Assembly (NCBI GenBank): GCA_022766945.1
Contig: JALEOU010000071.1
Location: 1 to 64,000, forward strand
Length of the DNA stretch: 64,000 nt
From: Fusicatenibacter sp.
GTDB taxonomy: Bacteria > Bacillota > Clostridia > Lachnospirales > Lachnospiraceae
Direction of reading: 5' to 3'
Part shown: piece by piece, positions 16,890 to 24,862 of the stretch
How positions within the stretch are numbered: position 1 is the stretch's first letter
Layout: the number at the start of each line of letters is the position of its first letter
The notes under the pieces: generated by a model
What the model was told of the DNA's origin: nothing
Database searches by the model: none
Seen by the model: the letters and a program-made list of their open reading frames with translations, nothing else
Program-made: the position numbers and the translations under genes

Positions 16890-17603
16890 ATGAACATGGT
16901 ATCACTGGAACAGGAATTAAAGGGAAATTCATATCCCGGAAGAGGAATTGTGATCGGAAGATCCAAAGACGGAAAAAGTGCAGTTGCAGGTTATTTTATC
17001 ATGGGAAGAAGCGAGAACAGCCGTAATCGTGTTTTTGTAGAAGACGGAGAAGGTATCCGCACACAGGCGTTTGATCCGTCAAAGATGGAAGACCCCAGTC
17101 TGATTATCTACGCACCGGTGCGTGTTCTCGGAAATAAGACGATCGTAACCAATGGAGATCAGACAGACACGATCTATGAAGGAATGGATAAACAGCTGAC
17201 TTTTGAGCAGTCTCTGCGTACAAGAGAGTTTGAGCCGGATGCTCCGAATTATACCCCGCGTATTTCCGGAATTATGCATGTAGAAGGTGGAAAATACAGT
17301 TATGCAATGTCAATCTTAAAGAGCAATAACGGAAATCCGGAACAGTGCAACCGTTATACTTTTGCATACAATCACTGTGTAGCAGGTGAGGGTCACTTCA
17401 TTCACACCTATATGCATGATGGAAACCCACTTCCGAGTTTTGAGGGAGAGCCAAAACTGGTGGAAATCCCGGATGACATTGATGCGTTTACCGAACTTCT
17501 CTGGAACAGTCTGAACGAGGAGAATAAAGTATCTCTTTTCACACGATACATTGACATCGAAACAGGAACATATGAAACAAGAATTGTAAATAAAAACAAA
17601 TAA
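16890..17603 (+). CDS. IMP cyclohydrolase, PurO-type
   Basis: Closes FAICAR to IMP, the last step of de novo purine synthesis. The 237-residue sequence (N-terminus YPGRGIVIGRS, middle NRVFVEDGEGIRTQAFDP, then CNRYTFAYNH) resembles the IMP cyclohydrolase family first known from archaeal PurO, not the N-terminal half of PurH. ATG 16890 has AGGAG 8 nt upstream; the frame stays open to 16716 but those codons lack a site. It is followed after 18 nt by the AICAR transformylase gene, which supports the assignment. A TATAAT at 16790 has no well-placed -35 partner. Confidence 0.85.
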   Translation: MNMVSLEQELKGNSYPGRGIVIGRSKDGKSAVAGYFIMGRSENSRNRVFVEDGEGIRTQAFDPSKMEDPSLIIYAPVRVLGNKTIVTNGDQTDTIYEGMDKQLTFEQSLRTREFEPDAPNYTPRISGIMHVEGGKYSYAMSILKSNNGNPEQCNRYTFAYNHCVAGEGHFIHTYMHDGNPLPSFEGEPKLVEIPDDIDAFTELLWNSLNEENKVSLFTRYIDIETGTYETRIVNKNK

Positions 17604-17621
17604 GGGAGCGAAGGATTTAAG

Positions 17622-18800
17622 ATGAAAGAATTGGAATTGAAATATGGATGTAACCCGAATCAGAAACCTTCCAGAATCTATGTGGCGAACGGAGAAGAGC
17701 TTCCCATCGAAGTGTTAAGTGGCCGTCCCGGCTATATCAATTTCCTGGATGCTTTTAATGGCTGGCAACTGGTACGGGAACTGAAAGCTGCTACCGGACT
17801 TCCGGCAGCTACTTCCTTTAAACATGTTTCCCCGGCAGGCGCTGCAGTTGGCCTTCCTCTGGATGATACCTTAAAGAAAATCTATTGGGTAGACGATATG
17901 GGTGAGCTTTCACCGCTGGCGTGCGCCTATGCAAGAGCAAGAGGTGCGGATAGGATGTCTTCTTTTGGTGACTTTATTGCTCTTTCTGATATCTGTGATG
18001 TGGATACCGCATCCATCATTAAGAGAGAAGTTTCCGATGGCGTGATTGCACCGGGCTTTACCGATGAGGCACTTGCGATTCTGAAAGCGAAAAAGAACGG
18101 AAATTACTGCGTAATCAAAATCGATGAGAATTATCGTCCGGCTCCGATGGAGCACAAAGAAGTATTTGGTATCACCTTTGAACAGGGACGCCAGGAACTC
18201 CCCATCGACGATGAACTGCTTGCCAACGTGGTTACAGCAAACAAAGATCTTCCGGAAGATGCCAAAAGAGATCTGAAGGTAGCCCTGATCACGCTGAAAT
18301 ATACCCAGTCCAATTCTGTTTGTTTCGTAAAAGACGGACAGGCAATTGGAGTAGGTGCAGGACAGCAGTCCCGTGTACATTGTACACGTCTGGCAGGTCA
18401 GAAAGCAGACAACTGGTTCCTTCGCCAGTGTCCGAAAGTATTGAATCTGCAGTTTGTAGACGGAATCCGTCGTGCAGACCGTGATAATGCCATCGATGTC
18501 TATATCGGAGAAGAATACATGGATGTATTGGCTGATGGTGCATGGGAGAAGATCTTTAAGGTAAAACCGGAAGTATTCACAAGAGAGGAAAAACGTGCAT
18601 GGCTTGATCAGATGACCGGCGTGACATTAGGATCTGATGCGTTCTTCCCGTTCAGTGACAATATTGAGCGTGCACACAAGAGCGGTGTTCAGTACATTGC
18701 TGAGCCTGGCGGATCGGTTCGTGACGATGCAGTCATCGAGTGCTGTAACAAATACAATATGGTAATGTCATTTACCGGAATTCGTCTGTTCCATCACTAA
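17622..18800 (+). CDS. AICAR transformylase (stand-alone PurH C-terminal domain type)
   Basis: Transfers a formyl group from 10-formyl-THF to AICAR, giving FAICAR. The 392-residue protein consists only of AICARFT-like sequence; the MGS-like cyclohydrolase domain of normal PurH (~510 residues) is absent. The catalytic Lys-His pair lies in SFKHVSPAGAAVG (near 66-67), and the later QSNSVCFVKDGQAIGVGAGQQSR and TLGSDAFFPFSDNIE motifs are typical. ATG 17622 follows AAGGGAGCGAAGGATTTAAG. With the upstream PurO-type gene it makes a two-gene AICAR-to-IMP module ended by the terminator at 18844. Confidence 0.92.
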   Translation: MKELELKYGCNPNQKPSRIYVANGEELPIEVLSGRPGYINFLDAFNGWQLVRELKAATGLPAATSFKHVSPAGAAVGLPLDDTLKKIYWVDDMGELSPLACAYARARGADRMSSFGDFIALSDICDVDTASIIKREVSDGVIAPGFTDEALAILKAKKNGNYCVIKIDENYRPAPMEHKEVFGITFEQGRQELPIDDELLANVVTANKDLPEDAKRDLKVALITLKYTQSNSVCFVKDGQAIGVGAGQQSRVHCTRLAGQKADNWFLRQCPKVLNLQFVDGIRRADRDNAIDVYIGEEYMDVLADGAWEKIFKVKPEVFTREEKRAWLDQMTGVTLGSDAFFPFSDNIERAHKSGVQYIAEPGGSVRDDAVIECCNKYNMVMSFTGIRLFHH

Positions 18801-18843
18801 AAGATTTTTATGGACAATACAAAAATCAGAAGTTGATTCTATG

Positions 18844-18888
18844 CGCAGCTTTTTTGTTCTTGCAGGCGGAACAAAAAAGCTGCGTTTT
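18844..18888 (+). terminator. Strong terminator after the AICAR transformylase gene
   Basis: Perfect 16-bp stem CGCAGCTTTTTTGTTC/GAACAAAAAAGCTGCG with a 9-base loop, followed by TTTT. It closes the purine module. Confidence 0.85.
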
Positions 18889-19002
18889 CCGTTGTCATGC
18901 ATGCGAGAAAACAGAGCAGACATTTTGTATAACTTTTTGGCGCCGGACTCATACTATAGAAAAAAGTGACTCTGAAAATCATGGAGTGAAAAAGGAAGGA
19001 CA

Positions 19003-19476
19003 ATGAGAAATATTCATTATATACCGGTTACAGGTACCATATTGAATCTGGCGGCAGGAAGTGACTGCTGCAGTCAGATGATGACACTGCGCACGGAGAG
19101 TGGAATTGTTAATTTCATTATCGGTCCGGACACCCTGATCATAGATCAGAGACAGCTCCGCCAGGGAATGCGGGTAACGGCATTTTATGATGGCAATATG
19201 CCGGTTCCGCTGATCTACCCACCGCAGTATCGCGCCTTAGTAGCTGCAGCTTTGAGACGAGACGAACAGGTTCTGATCAGTTTCTTTGACCGTAATCTTC
19301 TCTCTGCAGATCAGTCACTGAAATTAAACATCGGAAGAAACACTCAGATAACAACCGGAAACGGTCAGAGATTCCCATGCAATGTCGGCAACCGGACCTT
19401 GTTTGTCTCATATACAGCAACAACCAGAAGTATCCCTCCCCAAACAACCCCGGAAAGAATCGTAGTACTGTGCTAA
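19003..19476 (+). CDS. Hypothetical protein, beta-rich, 157 residues
   Basis: Not recognised. The sequence begins MRNIHYIPVTGTILNLAAG, has no signal peptide or membrane segment, and alternates short hydrophobic strands and turns (TLRTESGIVNFIIG, RQGMRVTAFYDG), consistent with a small beta-barrel or OB-like fold. A YPPQYRALVAAAL segment is central. Ribosome binding site AAAGGAAGGACA precedes the ATG. It is flanked by a strong terminator upstream and a separate promoter-like region downstream, so it is probably monocistronic. Codon use matches its neighbours. Confidence 0.7.
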   Translation: MRNIHYIPVTGTILNLAAGSDCCSQMMTLRTESGIVNFIIGPDTLIIDQRQLRQGMRVTAFYDGNMPVPLIYPPQYRALVAAALRRDEQVLISFFDRNLLSADQSLKLNIGRNTQITTGNGQRFPCNVGNRTLFVSYTATTRSIPPQTTPERIVVLC

Positions 19477-19579
19477 AGCGAAAAACCTCTGTTCATTTTG
19501 GAAAAAGTGTGGTAGAATACCCCATAGGCGTATCATAGGGTACGCTCAAATTTCCATGGAGAGCAAAGGAGGAGTCAAT

Positions 19580-19822
19580 ATGCGGTTCATGGAATTTAAA
19601 ATGGAGCGAAAAGGTCTGCTTGTGGAAGGGCAGGAGGTTCAGGTGACGGAAAGTGCTCTGCCCACTTCCTATTATTATACGATAACGCCCGCTGTGGCCA
19701 TGAGCAAGAACTATCAGGCGTATGAGCGGCTGAAGTCCAGGACGGGGATCGTAAGAGAAGTGAAGGAGACGCCCAGAGGATTTTATACGGTTGTGGAGTT
19801 TGATGAAGATGAGCCAGTCTAA
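19580..19822 (+). CDS. Hypothetical small protein, 80 residues
   Basis: Not recognised. It begins MRFMEFKMERKGLLVEGQ and ends in an acidic EFDEDEPV tail; the central YYYTITPAVAMSKNYQAYERL is well structured. ATG 19580 has a strong site, AAAGGAGGAGTCAAT. A TGG-TAGAAT extended -10 element at 19510-19518 could be the promoter of this small operon. The 3' end overlaps the downstream DNA glycosylase gene by 14 nt, implying coupled translation. Confidence 0.75.
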   Translation: MRFMEFKMERKGLLVEGQEVQVTESALPTSYYYTITPAVAMSKNYQAYERLKSRTGIVREVKETPRGFYTVVEFDEDEPV

Positions 19823-20327
19823 GAAAACAGAGGCATCCTGTGTGGTACATCCGATTTCTCCCGTCTTTGACGAAAATTCCAGAATTTTGATTCTGGGTAG
19901 TTTTCCGTCTGTGAAGTCAAGGGAAAGTGGATTTTTCTATGGGCATCCTCAGAATCGTTTCTGGAAGGTACTGTCCCACCTGACGGAAGAGAAACTGCCG
20001 GTAACGATCGAGGAGAAAAAAGAGTTTCTTCTGCGTAATCGAATTGCCCTTTGGGATGTGATCGCTTCCTGTACTATTATCGGATCCAGCGATTCCAGCA
20101 TTCGGGATGTTGTGCCCAATGATTTGTCTGTCATCTTGGCCGGTGCCAGGATTTCACAGATCTTCTGTAATGGGAATACGTCTTATCAGCTTTATGTGAA
20201 ATATTTGCAGAAAGAAACAAATCGTACAGCCGTCAGGCTGCCGTCCACCAGTCCTGCAAATGCAGCCTGGCAGATGGAGCGATTGTGTAACTCGTGGAAA
20301 GAGTGTTTGTCATTTTGCAGGGAGTAA
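19809..20327 (+). CDS. Uracil/hypoxanthine-DNA glycosylase family protein
   Basis: A 172-residue member of the uracil-DNA glycosylase superfamily, close to the MUG-like DNA-deoxyinosine glycosylases that excise hypoxanthine or uracil. Visible motifs are LGSFPSVKSRESGFFYGHPQNRFW (catalytic water and base-pocket region), LWDVIASC, and the C-terminal LPSTSPANA loop corresponding to family motif 2. Start is uncertain: ATG 19803 and 19809 are both in frame, with GGAG at 19795-19798; 19809 has the better spacing. The gene overlaps the preceding small gene. Substrate assignment is by family only. Confidence 0.82.
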   Translation: MSQSKKTEASCVVHPISPVFDENSRILILGSFPSVKSRESGFFYGHPQNRFWKVLSHLTEEKLPVTIEEKKEFLLRNRIALWDVIASCTIIGSSDSSIRDVVPNDLSVILAGARISQIFCNGNTSYQLYVKYLQKETNRTAVRLPSTSPANAAWQMERLCNSWKECLSFCRE

Positions 20328-20332
20328 TGCCA

Positions 20333-20560
20333 ATGAAAGAATATGAGGCAGTTTGGGAGATTTTTAATCAATGTGCGAATAATCAGATGCGGGATGTTTT
20401 CATTGATGAGATCAGCATTGAGGATCCGGAAGAATTTGTGAAACAGAAATTCAAAGACAGGGATTTTCAATATGAGAAAACAGTCCATGAGGATGGCACC
20501 GTTATTTTTGATATTGTAACTTCGGGAATCCGGCAGAGATATACATTTACTGAAATATAA
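20333..20560 (+). CDS. Hypothetical small acidic protein, 75 residues
   Basis: Not recognised. Sequence begins MKEYEAVWEIFNQCANNQMR and is soluble and acidic, with alternating helix and strand character (EDPEEFVKQKFKDRDF, then TVHEDGTVIFDIV). ATG 20333 has GGAG 8 nt upstream; the ATG at 20327 is only 2 nt from it. It begins 5 nt after the glycosylase stop and 23 nt before the CsoR gene, so it belongs to the same operon. Confidence 0.72.
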   Translation: MKEYEAVWEIFNQCANNQMRDVFIDEISIEDPEEFVKQKFKDRDFQYEKTVHEDGTVIFDIVTSGIRQRYTFTEI

Positions 20561-20583
20561 AGGGCAAAGGAACCAGGAATAAC

Positions 20584-20937
20584 ATGAACGAGGAAAAACA
20601 CGTACATGTACTCGAGGACGGTACCGTGGTGGAGCATACCCATGACCATGTACACGGAGAACATCCACACAGTCATCCGCACAAAAATACGAAAGCCGTG
20701 CTGAATCGTATTTCCCGTGCCATTGGCCATCTGGAGTCCATTAAGCGTATGGTAGAAGAAGGAAGAGACTGCACAGAGGTATTGGTACAGCTCTCAGCAG
20801 TGAAGGCTGCAATCAACAATACAGGAAAGATTATTCTGGAAGACCATATCGAGAATTGTATTGTGGATGCGATAGAGCACGGGGACAAAAAAGCGATTGA
20901 GGAGTTAAATCATGCCATCGACCGCTTTATGAAATAA
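20584..20937 (+). CDS. CsoR-family metal-sensing repressor with His-rich N-terminus
   Basis: Four-helix transcriptional repressor of the CsoR/RcnR (DUF156) family that releases DNA on binding Cu(I), Ni or another ligand. The 117-residue protein has the core from about 36, with the Cu(I)-type C-H-C triad at Cys63, His88 and Cys92. The first 33 residues contain ten histidines in an H-x-H pattern, an extra metal-chelating extension. No copper or nickel exporter gene is adjacent; instead an Mrp ATPase follows after 21 nt. The DNA target is not visible. The actual metal is not determined by the sequence. Confidence 0.88.
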   Translation: MNEEKHVHVLEDGTVVEHTHDHVHGEHPHSHPHKNTKAVLNRISRAIGHLESIKRMVEEGRDCTEVLVQLSAVKAAINNTGKIILEDHIENCIVDAIEHGDKKAIEELNHAIDRFMK

Positions 20938-20958
20938 AACAGGAAAAGAGGAAAAGAA

Positions 20959-21783
20959 ATGGCAAAAGAATGCAGTAATACGGGATGTTCCAAAGAAAGC
21001 TGTGAGGGATGTCCAAGCAGAGAGAAACAGGGAAAGCCGGATTTTCATGTGGATTTGAATCCGGATTCATCCATTGCGCATGTGATCGGTATCGTCAGCG
21101 GAAAGGGCGGCGTGGGTAAATCCATGGTGACTGCTTCTCTGGCGAATCAGAAAGCGAAAGAGGGATTTCGTGTGGGAATTCTCGATGCAGATATTACCGG
21201 TCCATCTATTCCCAAAATGTATGGGCTGAAAGGACCTGCAAATGTAGATGACCGCGGAGTATATCCCATGGAGACAGAAAACGGTATCAAAGTGATGTCA
21301 ATCAATCTTTTGCTTCCGGGGGAAGAGGAACCTGTGATCTGGAGAGGACCAATTATCGCGAATACGGCAAAACAGTTCTGGACGGATGTAGTCTGGGGAG
21401 AACTGGATTATCTCTTTGTCGATATGCCTCCGGGAACCGGCGATGTGCCGCTGACTATTTTCCAGTCGCTGCCGGTGGATGGCGTGGTGATCGTATCGTC
21501 TCCGCAGGATCTGGTGCGGATGATTGTCATGAAAGCATACAAGATGGCTCAGATGATGAATATTCCGGTGCTGGGAATTGTAGAGAATTACAGTTATCTG
21601 GTATGTCCGGACTGCGGAAAGAAACTTTCCGTTTTTGGAGAGAGTCATATCGATGAGATTGCGGCAGAGCTTGGTGTGCCGGTTCTGGGGAAAATGCCGA
21701 TTCATCCGGAGTATGCAGCACTTGTGGATCAGGGAAAATTCGCACAGGTGGAAAATGAGGATATCGCCAAAATCGATCTTTGA
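20959..21783 (+). CDS. Mrp/NBP35-family Fe-S cluster carrier ATPase
   Basis: P-loop ATPase of the Mrp/ApbC/NBP35 group, a scaffold or carrier for Fe-S clusters. The 274-residue protein has an N-terminal cysteine cluster (Cys5, 10, 15, 18), a deviant Walker A GKGGVGKSMV near 51-58, the switch DMPPGTGD, and a C-terminal CPDC pair that bridges a cluster at the dimer interface. The extra N-terminal cysteines resemble NBP35. It lies directly behind the CsoR gene, which suggests metal- or Fe-S-responsive expression. No clear terminator follows. Confidence 0.92.
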   Translation: MAKECSNTGCSKESCEGCPSREKQGKPDFHVDLNPDSSIAHVIGIVSGKGGVGKSMVTASLANQKAKEGFRVGILDADITGPSIPKMYGLKGPANVDDRGVYPMETENGIKVMSINLLLPGEEEPVIWRGPIIANTAKQFWTDVVWGELDYLFVDMPPGTGDVPLTIFQSLPVDGVVIVSSPQDLVRMIVMKAYKMAQMMNIPVLGIVENYSYLVCPDCGKKLSVFGESHIDEIAAELGVPVLGKMPIHPEYAALVDQGKFAQVENEDIAKIDL

Positions 21784-22098
21784 TATATGGGACAAAACAG
21801 CCCTTCGCTCATGTTATAACGCGGTGAATTGGAAAATTATAAAAAATAAATTTGTGAAAATCAGTGATTTACACAAAAAATGCACATGTCATGAGATCGA
21901 TTCCAGAAACTGGAAAAAAAAGGACAAAAAAAAGTCGAAAATGCAAGTTGATTGTCAAAACTTGCATAAAAATAGGTAAAACGCAGTTAATTTATCGAAA
22001 AAACAAAAGGATTGACATTTTGCCGTCAAAAGTTTATATTGGATACTGTCGAAAGGTAAAATAATCAACAGCATATATTCTTTTGAGAGGTGGACAAT
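21784..22098 (+). other. AT-rich intergenic region with hairpin
   Basis: This 315-bp gap holds no convincing gene. It contains a perfect 9-bp inverted repeat ATGCAAGTT/AACTTGCAT (21941-21967, 9-base loop), a poly-A tract before it (a T tract on the minus strand, which would suit a minus-strand terminator, although no minus gene is near), and the promoter of the HPr-like gene at 22012. A short open frame at 21635-21979 is mostly the shadow of the Mrp gene. Confidence 0.5.
22012..22040 (+). promoter_or_regulatory. Sigma-A promoter for the HPr-like gene
   Basis: TTGACA (22012-22017) and TATATT (22035-22040) with a 17-base spacer, about 60 nt before the start codon. Confidence 0.8.
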
Positions 22099-22326
22099 AT
22101 GTTGAAAAGCGTAGTAAGATTCAATGATACAGAGGAAGTACAGGAGTTCGTGAAAGAAGCATCCAAATGTGATTTTGATATCGATATTTATTATAATCGT
22201 GTCATCATCGATGCAAAATCAATCCTGGGTGTAATGAGTATGGATCTGACACGTGATCTCACTGTGCAGTGTTACGGCGAGAGTCCGGCATTCAACAAGA
22301 CTCTGAAAAAGTTTGCTGTAGCATAA
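22099..22326 (+). CDS. HPr/Crh-like protein lacking the active-site histidine
   Basis: A 75-residue protein of the HPr fold. The regulatory serine segment is preserved as DAKSILGVMSM (Ser41, equivalent to HPr Ser46), but the GLHARPA motif with phosphorylatable His15 is absent; the corresponding N-terminal part reads RFNDTEEVQEFVKEASK. It therefore cannot carry phosphate for the PTS, but could be a target of HPr kinase, like Bacillus Crh. hprK lies 12 kb away at 33935. A GTG at 22090 is part of the GAGAGGTGG ribosome binding site, so ATG 22099 was chosen. It is monocistronic between its promoter and terminator. Confidence 0.82.
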   Translation: MLKSVVRFNDTEEVQEFVKEASKCDFDIDIYYNRVIIDAKSILGVMSMDLTRDLTVQCYGESPAFNKTLKKFAVA

Positions 22327-22340
22327 AGAAAATATGATGG

Positions 22341-22374
22341 AAAAGGAGACTGTTGCGGCAGTCTCCTTTTTTTT
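22341..22374 (+). terminator. Terminator after the HPr-like gene
   Basis: AAAAGGAGACTG/CAGTCTCCTTTT 12-bp stem with a 6-base loop, followed by more T. Confidence 0.92.
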
Positions 22375-22415
22375 GTATACTGATACCAGAAAGAAAGAGT
22401 AAGGAGTCCTTGGAC

Positions 22416-24848
22416 ATGGATGAGAAAAAAGTAATACGGATATCGGTGCGGAATCTGGTGGAATTTTTGCTGCGCAGCGGTGATATCGACAGACGTACCG
22501 GAGGTTTTACTGACAGGGATGCCATGCAGGCCGGTACGCGCCAGCATCAGAAAATCCAGAAGAAGATGGGCTCCGCCTATCAGGCTGAGGTACCCCTTTT
22601 GTTTGAGCGGGAATATGACCATTTTGTGCTGAAAATTGAGGGAAGAGCAGACGGGATTCTGACTGATGAAGAGGGTGTTTTGATTGACGAAATCAAAGGC
22701 ACCTATCGGGAACTGGAAAAAATGGAGGAGCCGGTGATGGTTCATCTGGCGCAGGCGAAATGTTATGCCTATATTTACGGGAGCCAGAATCAACTGACGC
22801 AGATAGGGATTCTGATGACGTACTGCCTGCTGGAATCCGACGAAGAGCGCTTCCGTCAGCCATTGACAAAGGAAGAAGTTTTACCGTCTTCTTCGAATTG
22901 GAGAATCCGGCATTTCCGGATGCAGTATCAAATAGAAGAGCTTACGCAGTGGTTCGAGGGGCTGCTGGAGCAGTATTATCAATGGGCAGAGTTTCAGTTT
23001 CAGTGGCAGAAAAAACGGGATGAATCCATGCAGGGACTGGAATTCCCTTTTCCTTATCGAAGCGGGCAGAGAGATCTGGTGACGAGTGTCTATCGAACGA
23101 TTCTGAGAAAAAAAGAACTGTTTGTTCAGGCACCTACGGGTGTGGGAAAAACGATGTCAACGGTGTTTCCTGCGATCCGTGCCATCGGGGAAGGGTATGG
23201 AGAGCGCCTGTTTTATCTGACAGCAAAGACGATAACACGAACTGTGGCAGAGGAGGCAATTTCCATACTGAAAAGCAAAGGGCTTTTCTTTAAAGCAATT
23301 ACTTTGACTGCCAGAGAAAAAATGTGTGTTCTGGAGGAACCGGAGTGTGATCCGATTCACTGTCCCAGGGCCAGAGGCCATTATGACCGGATCAATGATG
23401 CGGTTTTTGAGATCCTTACGGAGGGAAGCGAATATGATCGGGAGGCCATCCTGGATCATGCGGAGAAATGGCAGGTTTGCCCTCATGAACTGCAGTTTGA
23501 TATTGCCTCGTGGGTGGACGGGATAATCTGTGATTACAACTATGCATTTGATCCAACTGCAAAACTGAAACGGTTCTTTGGAGAAGGAACGAAAGGAGAC
23601 TATATTTTTCTGATTGATGAGGCACATAATCTGGTGGATCGGGGGAGAGAAATGTTCAGCGCTTCTCTGGTAAAGGAAGATATTATGGAAATCCGCCGTG
23701 CACTTCGGCCTTACTCACCCGGAAAAAAACTGGAAAAAGCTCTGAACCGCTGTAATCACCAGATGCTTGTGTACAAAAGAGAGTGTGAAAACTGTACGGA
23801 ACTGGAAAGTGTCTCGTCTTTTGTATTGATGCTGAATAGTCTGTTGGAAGAACTGGAGAAATATATGGAAAGTCATACCGGCAGTCAGATCGGAAAGCAG
23901 TTGCTGGATTTTTATTTTCAGTTGCAGAACTTTGTCAGTATCTACGAATTGTTGGATGAGAACTATCTGATTTATACCAGTTATCTGGAAAATGGTGATT
24001 TTGTACTTCGTCTGTTTTGTGTGAATCCGGCGTCCAATCTGCAGAAATGTATTAACCAGGGACGTGCTGCAGTCTTTTTCTCTGCCACACTGCTGCCCAT
24101 ACAGTATTATAAGAAGATGTTCAGTACCAATAAGGACGATTATGCGATCTATGTTGATTCACCCTTTGCAAAGGAGAACCGGACTCTTTTGATCGGCAGG
24201 GAAGTCAGTACAAAATATACCCGCCGTAATTTGGACGAGTACGACAAGATTGCATTTTATATCTATGCAGTGACCAGTGCCCGAAAGGGGAATTACATGG
24301 TGTTTTTTCCCTCCTATCGCCTGCTGCAGGATGTTTACGGGGTGTTTGAAAAAAAGTATCAGACAGAGGATATGAGATGTCTGCTTCAGGAAACTGCCAT
24401 GAAAGAACGGGAAAGAGAAGCGTTTTTGCTCTCCTTCGCGGAAGAAAACGATCACACACTGGTTGGCTTTTGTATCATGGGCGGTATTTTCTCAGAAGGA
24501 ATCGATCTGGACGGTGAGAAACTGATTGGAGCGATTGTAGTGGGAACAGGAATACCGCAGGTGGGTCCGGAACGGGAGCTATTAAAACAGTACTATGACA
24601 GGCATGAAGAAAATGGGTTTGATTACGCTTATCGTTATCCGGGGATGAATAAAGTGCTCCAGGCCGCAGGGCGAGTCATTCGAACTACCACAGATCGCGG
24701 AGTCATTCTGTTGCTGGATCAGCGCTTTTTAAACGCGGAATATCGTCAGCTGTTTCCACGGGAATGGTCGGACTACAGAATCAGCAGCAGGGAAACAGTG
24801 AAAGAAGAAATTGGAGAATTCTGGCGGTATCAGGATTCCAGGAGCTGA
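22416..24848 (+). CDS. XPD/DinG-like DNA helicase with N-terminal PD-(D/E)XK nuclease-like domain
   Basis: An 810-residue superfamily 2 helicase. The N-terminal ~210 residues contain GRADGIL followed by LIDEIKGT, the D...ExK pattern of Cas4/RecB-type nucleases. The helicase part has Walker A QAPTGVGKT, a set of four cysteines (MC, EC, HC, VC) placed as in the Fe-S domain of XPD, the Walker B/DEAH box LIDEAHNL, and C-terminal motifs V/VI (GGIFSEGIDL, QAAGRVIRT). It probably unwinds and perhaps cuts damaged or displaced DNA. ATG 22416 follows AAGGAGTCCTTGGAC. No partner gene is adjacent; it converges on the AraC gene with only 14 nt between. Confidence 0.86.
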   Translation: MDEKKVIRISVRNLVEFLLRSGDIDRRTGGFTDRDAMQAGTRQHQKIQKKMGSAYQAEVPLLFEREYDHFVLKIEGRADGILTDEEGVLIDEIKGTYRELEKMEEPVMVHLAQAKCYAYIYGSQNQLTQIGILMTYCLLESDEERFRQPLTKEEVLPSSSNWRIRHFRMQYQIEELTQWFEGLLEQYYQWAEFQFQWQKKRDESMQGLEFPFPYRSGQRDLVTSVYRTILRKKELFVQAPTGVGKTMSTVFPAIRAIGEGYGERLFYLTAKTITRTVAEEAISILKSKGLFFKAITLTAREKMCVLEEPECDPIHCPRARGHYDRINDAVFEILTEGSEYDREAILDHAEKWQVCPHELQFDIASWVDGIICDYNYAFDPTAKLKRFFGEGTKGDYIFLIDEAHNLVDRGREMFSASLVKEDIMEIRRALRPYSPGKKLEKALNRCNHQMLVYKRECENCTELESVSSFVLMLNSLLEELEKYMESHTGSQIGKQLLDFYFQLQNFVSIYELLDENYLIYTSYLENGDFVLRLFCVNPASNLQKCINQGRAAVFFSATLLPIQYYKKMFSTNKDDYAIYVDSPFAKENRTLLIGREVSTKYTRRNLDEYDKIAFYIYAVTSARKGNYMVFFPSYRLLQDVYGVFEKKYQTEDMRCLLQETAMKEREREAFLLSFAEENDHTLVGFCIMGGIFSEGIDLDGEKLIGAIVVGTGIPQVGPERELLKQYYDRHEENGFDYAYRYPGMNKVLQAAGRVIRTTTDRGVILLLDQRFLNAEYRQLFPREWSDYRISSRETVKEEIGEFWRYQDSRS

Positions 24849-24862
24849 TCCCAAATACAGCA

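Noticed and set aside
15803..16966. 387-residue minus-strand frame over glyA
   Set aside because: Shadow of glyA; Cys/His-rich composition and no start signal.
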